A DNA stretch of 64,000 nt from the NCBI GenBank assembly GCA_002300355.1, contig NSGV01000001.1, positions 3,844,001 through 3,908,000 of the forward strand. Reading direction: 5' to 3'. The DNA comes from Streptomyces sp. TLI_235 (GTDB lineage: Bacteria; Actinomycetota; Actinomycetes; Streptomycetales; Streptomycetaceae). The notes below the pieces were generated by a model. It ran no database searches and was not told where the DNA came from. It saw nothing but the letters and a program-made list of their open reading frames with translations. Position numbers and translations under genes: made by a program. Below, one piece after another: positions 56,398-64,000 of this stretch (the stretch's first letter is position 1; the number at the start of each line of letters is the position of its first letter).

Positions 56398-57564
56398 TCA
56401 GCTCGGTACGGAGACCCGGTCCGCGGAGCCGCGGTCCCGGTCGGCCGCGCCCGCGTTCCGGGCCGAGGCGTACACCGGGCGGATCCGCTGCACCGTCCAG
56501 TTGGCGGCCAGCAGCCGGTCCGCGAGCAGGCCGGCCGCGTCCGTCGCCACCACTAGCTCGACCAGGCCGCTCGGACGGCCGCTGGAGTGGTCGATCGACA
56601 CGTCCTCGATGTTGACGCCGGACTCCTGGACGGCCGCGAACAGCCGGGCCAGTTCGCCCGGGCGGTCGCCGATCACCACCGGCACCAGCGCGCCGCCGGC
56701 CGCACCCGGTTTGCCGGGCAGCCGGGCCCGGCCGGCGTTGCCGCGGCCCAGCAGGTCGATCACCCGGGTCATCTCCTCGGCCCGCTTGGCCGCGTCGACC
56801 TCGGCCAGGCCGCGCAGCGCCCGGACGGTGGCCGCCAGGTCGTCGGCGAGCTCGGCGAGCACGTCGGCCACCGCGGTGGCGTTGGACTCCAGGATGTCGC
56901 CCCACAGCCCGGGGTCGCCGCCGGCGATCCGGGTCATGTCGCGGACGCCCTGGCCGGCCAGCCGGGACGCCTCCTCGGGGGCGTTCTCCAGCCGGGCCGC
57001 CATCAGCGCGGCCACCACGTGCGGCGCGTGCGACACGAGGGCCACCGCCCGGTCGTGCGCGTCGCTCTCCATCACCACCGGTACCGCGCCGCACATCGCC
57101 ACCATGGCGAGCGCCCGGTTCAGCGTCTCCCGGGAGGTGTGCTCACAGGTGGTCAGCACCCAGGTCCGGCCCTCGAACAGGTTGGCGCAGGCCGCCAGCG
57201 GCCCGGACCGCTCGCCGCCGGCCATCGGGTGGCCGCCGACGAACAGGCTCGGGTCCGGGGCGGCGAGCAGCACGGCCTGCTCCGGCTCGTGCTTGACGCT
57301 CGCCACGTCGGTGTACGCGTACGCCAGGCCGCGGGCCTGGTGGTCGGCCAGCACCCGGCCGACCGCGCTCGGCGGCACCGCGATCACCGCGATGTCCACC
57401 GGCTGGTCGGGCGGGCAGTCCACGCCGCCGCCGAGCGCGACGGCGGTGCGGACGGCGTCCCGGTCGGTGTCCAGCAGGTGCACCAGCACCCCGCGGCGGC
57501 TCAGTGCCAGCGCCACCGAGGTGCCGATCAGCCCCGCCCCGACCACCGCGGCGGTACGGATCAC
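56398..57564 (-). CDS. tyrA: Prephenate dehydrogenase with ACT domain
   Basis: 388 residues. Rossmann start AAVVGAGLIGTSVALALSRRG, GGHPMAGGERSGP (substrate loop), CEHTSRETLNRAL and helical dimer domain. A C-terminal ACT domain (PVVIGDRPGELARLFAAVQESGVNIEDVS) normally senses an amino acid. Converts prephenate to 4-hydroxyphenylpyruvate with NAD(P). The frame is open further upstream, but GTG 57564 overlapping the aroH stop (GTGA) starts exactly at the Rossmann strand. Cluster paralogue of the primary-metabolism gene. Confidence 0.93.
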   Translation of the reverse strand: MIRTAAVVGAGLIGTSVALALSRRGVLVHLLDTDRDAVRTAVALGGGVDCPPDQPVDIAVIAVPPSAVGRVLADHQARGLAYAYTDVASVKHEPEQAVLLAAPDPSLFVGGHPMAGGERSGPLAACANLFEGRTWVLTTCEHTSRETLNRALAMVAMCGAVPVVMESDAHDRAVALVSHAPHVVAALMAARLENAPEEASRLAGQGVRDMTRIAGGDPGLWGDILESNATAVADVLAELADDLAATVRALRGLAEVDAAKRAEEMTRVIDLLGRGNAGRARLPGKPGAAGGALVPVVIGDRPGELARLFAAVQESGVNIEDVSIDHSSGRPSGLVELVVATDAAGLLADRLLAANWTVQRIRPVYASARNAGAADRDRGSADRVSVPS

Positions 57565-57934
57565 CGGGCACCCGCCATCGGCTGCGCCAGGTCGGGACGG
57601 AGCGCCCGCGCCCCGCCCAGGTACACGTGCCGGACGCGGTCGCGCGGCAGCGGTGTCTCGGCGGTGACCAGTACCCGGACGGTGCGCGGCAGGCCGCCCT
57701 CGACGTCCATCTCCTGCGCGCACATCAGCGGCACGTCGGTCAGCCCCAGGTCGCGGGCGGCCCGGGCGGGGAAGCCGCTGCGCAGGTCAGGGGTGGCGGT
57801 GAAGAGGATCGACACCAGGTCGTCGGGGACGAGCGAGTTCGCCTCGATGATCTCCCGCAGCAGCAGGCGGGTGGCGTCCATGACCTCGACCGGGTCGTCC
57901 CGGTCGACCTGGATCGCTCCGCGGACGGCGCGCA

Positions 57935-57935
<1 letters not shown>
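57561..57935 (-). CDS. aroH: Chorismate mutase, AroH type
   Basis: 124 residues, trimeric AroH class (Bacillus-like). RAVRGAIQVDRDDPVEVMDATRLLLREIIEANS, FTATPDLRSGFPARAAR and VPLMCAQEMDV carry the active-site Arg/Glu/Cys region; RHVYLGGARALRPDL is the usual end. Converts chorismate to prephenate, feeding TyrA. ATG overlaps the DAHP synthase stop (ATGA). Confidence 0.93.
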
Positions 57936-60895
<2,960 letters not shown>

Positions 60896-61534
60896 TCAGT
60901 AGGCGACGGAGACCCTGGTGCGCAGGGCCTGTCCGCCTTCGAGCTGGTCGACGAAGGCGACCGCGTAGTCCGGGATGCTGATCCGGGACCGGCCCTCGGC
61001 GTCGACCAGCAGGTCGTCGCCGCTGAGGCGGTAGGTCCCGGTGCGCTCGCCGGGCTCGATCAGCTTGGCCGGCGAGATGTACGTCCAGTCGAGGTCGTCG
61101 ACCTCGCGGTAGCGGCCGAGCGCCTCGATCTGGGCGAGGGCGTTGGCCTTCCACAGCTCCGGGAAGTGGGGGTCGTCCACGATGCGGGTGCCTGCGGCGG
61201 TGCGCAGGCTGCCCGCGCCGCCGAGCACCACCAGGCGCCTGACGCCGGCCTTGCGCAGGCCGGCGACGAGGCCCTCGGTGGCGCCGAGGAGGATCGTCCG
61301 GTCGTCGTCGGCGCCGATCCGCGGGCCGACCGCGGAGGCGACCGCGTCGTGGCCCTGGGCGAGCTCGGCCACCTGCTCGCCGTCGGCGACGTCGCCGGCG
61401 ACGAGCGGGACGGCCGAACCGGCGCCGCCGCCGCCGGAGCGGGTCACCCCGGTGACCTCGTGTCCGCGGGAGACGAGCTCCGCGGCGATCGCGGCGCCGA
61501 TGTTCCCGGTCGCTCCGAACAGCAGAACCTTCAT
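60896..61534 (-). CDS. NAD(P)-binding (atypical SDR/NmrA-like) protein
   Basis: 212 residues. N-terminal MKVLLFGATGNIGAAIAAEL nucleotide motif, LVAGDVADGEQ, and a YISPAKLIEPGERTG segment. No classical YxxxK. Resembles NAD(P)H-binding reductases of the NmrA/SDR-a5 kind; could be a reductase or a redox sensor. ATG 61534 follows GAGGAG by 7 nt; the GTG at 61540 overlaps that spacing. Confidence 0.8.
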   Translation of the reverse strand: MKVLLFGATGNIGAAIAAELVSRGHEVTGVTRSGGGGAGSAVPLVAGDVADGEQVAELAQGHDAVASAVGPRIGADDDRTILLGATEGLVAGLRKAGVRRLVVLGGAGSLRTAAGTRIVDDPHFPELWKANALAQIEALGRYREVDDLDWTYISPAKLIEPGERTGTYRLSGDDLLVDAEGRSRISIPDYAVAFVDQLEGGQALRTRVSVAY

Positions 61535-61580
61535 GACCACTCCTCGTGTGGCAGGGGTGTGCGGGATGCCCGACGGGTCA

Positions 61581-62381
61581 TCACTCGTCGAGCAGGTCGG
61601 GCTGCTCGTGGACGATCTCGTCCCAGAGCAGCTGGAAGCTGAAGCGGCCGAGCTGCGCGTCGCCGAAGCCGGCGCCGGCGGAGACGGCCTGGTCGTGGCT
61701 GAAGCTCTTCGGGGTGCCCGCGGCGAGCGCGAGCAGCTGGACCTCGGCGCAGCTGTCGAAGGTGAAGAACCAGTGCACGGCCTCCTCCAGCGAGCCGCCG
61801 ACCGTGATCAGGCCGTGGTGCTGGAGCAGGATCGCCCGGTTGTCGCCGAGCTTCTCCGCGATGTCCCGGCCCTGCTCGACGGCGACCGACGGGCCCTCGT
61901 ACTCGGTGTAGAGGACCTGCTTGCCGTAGAAGGCCGCGGACTCCTGGTCGATCGGCTCCAGCAGCCGGCCGAGCGCGCCGAGCGCCCGGGAGTGGGCGGT
62001 GTGGCCGTGCGCGGCCGCCTCGGCGCCCGGGTTCAGGTCGTGGATCGCGGAGTGGATGACGAAGGCACTCGGGTTGACCTTGTGCCGGCCCTCCACCACG
62101 GTGCCCTCGGAGTCGACCAGGATGAGGTCGCCGACGGTGACCCGCTTGAACGAGACGCCGAACGGGTTGACCCAGAAGTGGCCGGGCAGCTCGGGGTCAC
62201 GGACCGATATGTGGCCCGATATGCCTTCGCCGAAGCCGTACTTGCCGAACAGGCGCAGCGCGGCGGCGAGCCGCTGCTTGCGGTACCGGCGCTCCTCCTC
62301 GACGGAGGCGAACTGGGCGTCGCCGGGCAGCGGCAGGCCGGTGGCGGTGTCCGCGAGGTAGCTCGGGGTGGTCGTGGTCAC
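61581..62381 (-). CDS. Class II aldolase/adducin-family protein
   Basis: 266 residues. GISGHISVRDPE (Ser/Asn-type phosphate-region), HSAIHDLNPGAEAAAHGHTAHSRAL with the His-x-His metal site and third His in ILLQHHGLIT. Members are metal-dependent aldolases, epimerases or decarboxylases of hydroxy-oxoacids. The start is GTG 62381 with AAGGAGAG upstream. Lies 39 bp behind the FAD/NAD(P)-binding gene. Could perform a C-C bond step on the aromatic or polyol intermediate. Confidence 0.85.
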   Translation of the reverse strand: MTTTTPSYLADTATGLPLPGDAQFASVEEERRYRKQRLAAALRLFGKYGFGEGISGHISVRDPELPGHFWVNPFGVSFKRVTVGDLILVDSEGTVVEGRHKVNPSAFVIHSAIHDLNPGAEAAAHGHTAHSRALGALGRLLEPIDQESAAFYGKQVLYTEYEGPSVAVEQGRDIAEKLGDNRAILLQHHGLITVGGSLEEAVHWFFTFDSCAEVQLLALAAGTPKSFSHDQAVSAGAGFGDAQLGRFSFQLLWDEIVHEQPDLLDE

Positions 62382-62420
62382 GGGGGGTGCTCTCCTTGGC
62401 TGTGGACTCGGGGCGCCGGG

Positions 62421-63968
62421 TCAGGCGCTCTGCAGGACGCGCTCGGCCCGCAGACCGGCGATCCGCTGGGAGTGCGCGAGGACCGCGCGGACGATGTCCT
62501 GGCTCCGGTCCACCAGCGAGGGGATGCCGAAGGTGAAGAACAGCGTCCCGGCCGCGATGTTGCCGAGCGCGTACCAGCGCGGTTCGGGCCGGCCCTCGAC
62601 GGCGAGGCGGCTGGTGGCGCGCGCTATGTGCAGACCGCCGTGCGGGTGGCGGTCGGCGAGCCGGTTGCGGGTGAGCGAGTTGACCAGCGGGGCCGCGCCG
62701 TTCGGGATCTTGCCCTCGGAGGCGTTGACGGCGTTGATCACCACGTCGGCCCGGAAGACGTCCTGCTCGGAGGTCTCGACGGTGTAGCCGCCCTCGGGGC
62801 CGGCCGCGATGTCCTGCAGGCCGGAGAGGATCTGCAGCTGGCCCTCGTCGGCGAGCCGGAGCAGCTCGGTGGCGCTGCTCGGCGGCATCGGGCAGCAGAG
62901 GCTCATGATGGTCCGGTAGTGGGTGCGCAGCAGCTCGACCTTGTCCCGCTCGGAGAGCAGCGGCCAGATGTCCGGGCCGGTGTCCGGCACCGCGCGCTGC
63001 AGGATGCGAAGGCCCAGGTCGGGGGAGTCGACCTCGGAGAGCTGGCGGCGCAGCCGCTCCACCGGGTGCTCGCGGTGCGCGCCGGTGATCTCCTCGATGA
63101 CCGCGGTCAGGTCGGCCCCGGCCTCGGCGAACTCCTTGCCGATGAGGTCGGCGATCTCCTGGATGCGCAGGCTGGTCTGACGGCGCGACAGCCGTTGCAT
63201 CTTCTCCGGGGTGACGTGCCGCAGGTCGAAGTGGACCGGCTTCTGCCGGACGCCGGGCAGCATGCCGCGCCGGGAGAGCAGGCTGATCCGGCCGCGGTGC
63301 CCGCGGGAGGCCAGCGAGATGATGATGTCGACGGCGGTCAGGCCGCTGCCGATCACCGCGACGTGCTGGTCTGGCGCGACGGCCTGCAGCTTCTGGGTGA
63401 TCGGGTACGGGTCGCCGATGAAGTTGTCGCTGCCGGTCAGCCCGTACACGTCCTTGGGGCTGTCGCCGCCGACGCACAGCACCGCGTAGTCGAAGGCGCG
63501 CACGCGGCCCTCGTTGGTGCGCAGCATGGCGCGGCCGGCCGCCAGGTTGGCCGAGGTGACGGACTCGCTCACCAGGTCCACCCGCCAGCCGCGCAGGCGC
63601 AGCTTGGCGAGCGCGGCGTGCGCGGTCTGCTCCAGGTACTCCCCGTACTCGGTGCGCGGTGCGAACCGGGCGCCGGCCTTCGGGTCCAGGCCGGTGGTGC
63701 CCTCGGGCAGACCGAGGATCCGGTCCCGGGTCATGAGCCACCGTTCGAAGTGGCGGTCGTCCCCGGCCCGGACCGACATGTCGTCGGGCGTCGCGTTGAC
63801 CCGCACCGTGGTGGTGTCGGACTGGTACGCCCGGCCGCGCCACAGGTGCGGCGAAGGCTCGAAGACCGTGATGCTGCCCGGGGCGGTGTCGCGTTGGGCG
63901 AGGGCGTCGATCAGGCAGACCGCCGAGGCCCCGCCTCCGATGACTGCGAGTGAGATCGCCGATGACAT
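62421..63968 (-). CDS. FAD/NAD(P)-binding oxidoreductase (NAD_binding_9 type)
   Basis: 515 residues. FAD motif LAVIGGGASAVCLIDAL at the N terminus, VFEPSPHLWRGRAYQSDTTTVRVNATPDDMSVR, NADPH motif VAVIGSGLTAVDIIISLASRGH, and a late VNAVNASEGKIPNGA. This is the family of flavoprotein monooxygenase-like proteins related to lysine/ornithine N-hydroxylases, used in many clusters for oxidations. ATG 63968, 32 bp from the window edge, so an upstream gene may continue the operon. Confidence 0.83.
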   Translation of the reverse strand: MSSAISLAVIGGGASAVCLIDALAQRDTAPGSITVFEPSPHLWRGRAYQSDTTTVRVNATPDDMSVRAGDDRHFERWLMTRDRILGLPEGTTGLDPKAGARFAPRTEYGEYLEQTAHAALAKLRLRGWRVDLVSESVTSANLAAGRAMLRTNEGRVRAFDYAVLCVGGDSPKDVYGLTGSDNFIGDPYPITQKLQAVAPDQHVAVIGSGLTAVDIIISLASRGHRGRISLLSRRGMLPGVRQKPVHFDLRHVTPEKMQRLSRRQTSLRIQEIADLIGKEFAEAGADLTAVIEEITGAHREHPVERLRRQLSEVDSPDLGLRILQRAVPDTGPDIWPLLSERDKVELLRTHYRTIMSLCCPMPPSSATELLRLADEGQLQILSGLQDIAAGPEGGYTVETSEQDVFRADVVINAVNASEGKIPNGAAPLVNSLTRNRLADRHPHGGLHIARATSRLAVEGRPEPRWYALGNIAAGTLFFTFGIPSLVDRSQDIVRAVLAHSQRIAGLRAERVLQSA

Positions 63969-64000
63969 GTCAGATTCCTGCCACTCGTGGATGTCCGGCG

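Noticed and set aside
57565..57723. Longer N terminus for prephenate dehydrogenase
   Set aside because: The extra 53 residues are Arg/Pro-rich and overlap aroH in another frame; the GTG overlapping the aroH stop starts at the Rossmann fold.
61143..63953. 936-residue open frame on the plus strand
   Set aside because: Antisense to the NAD(P)-binding, aldolase and FAD genes; no family motifs, composition typical of a high-GC shadow frame.

Overview
The window is high-GC actinobacterial DNA from a streptomycete (Streptomyces or Kitasatospora). The evidence is the codon usage, frequent GTG starts, tight ATGA/GTGA gene overlaps, a Streptomyces-type parS site (GTTTCACGTGAAAC), an Lsr2-family protein beside the purine genes, gamma-butyrolactone signalling genes, and a single in-frame TTA codon. 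I cannot choose between the two genera from sequence alone.

Left block (1-19.6 kb), mostly core chromosome: the 3' end of a membrane Ser/Thr kinase, an APH-fold phosphotransferase, a NarL/DevR-type response regulator, and the branched-chain 2-oxoacid dehydrogenase operon bkdABC with a parS site inside bkdC. Then follow a sortase substrate with an LAXTG signal, a BenE-type transporter, a three-gene adaptor/ABC ATPase/FtsX-type permease operon, a secreted M64 peptidase, an MFS transporter, a maleylpyruvate-isomerase-fold protein, a nitrilase-family hydrolase, a GntR/FCD regulator and a conserved protein of unknown function.

Middle block (19.6-40.7 kb), the purine region: purD, purC and the purSQL operon. 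Between them lie a DUF4231-like membrane protein, two conserved proteins, a two-component plus ABC-2 export operon, two identical tRNA-Gly(GCC) genes and an Lsr2 paralogue. Two neighbouring genes of the export operon (histidine kinase and permease) each carry a one-base frame disruption; in the kinase this creates a single open frame through the response regulator. Further on are an NTPase/beta-propeller protein and several small secreted or membrane proteins.

Right block (about 40.8 kb to the window end), a candidate biosynthetic gene cluster that continues past the edge. Its control centre holds an AfsA-type signal synthase, two TetR proteins of the gamma-butyrolactone-receptor type, an AraC regulator and a LysR remnant. 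Four inverted repeats of the form ATACCTTC-N2-GAAGGTAT lie upstream of cluster genes, two of them exactly filling the 17-bp spacer of a strong promoter. Structural genes include an adenylate-forming enzyme homologue that has lost its ATP-loop and catalytic lysine, followed by a 126-residue protein that looks like a copy of its own C-terminal domain; a flavin monooxygenase of the acyl-CoA-dehydrogenase fold with the only TTA codon I found; an intact acyl/aryl-AMP ligase with a methyltransferase; a GAPDH; a double-barrel PNPOx-like protein; and a HisC-type aminotransferase.

A long co-directional run follows: FAD/NAD(P)-binding protein, class II aldolase, NAD(P)-binding protein, MFS exporter, then DAHP synthase, AroH chorismate mutase, TyrA prephenate dehydrogenase, AroQ dehydroquinase and AroA EPSP synthase. 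The aromatic genes plus HisC suggest dedicated supply of a 4-hydroxyphenylpyruvate or tyrosine building block. I do not recognise the product.
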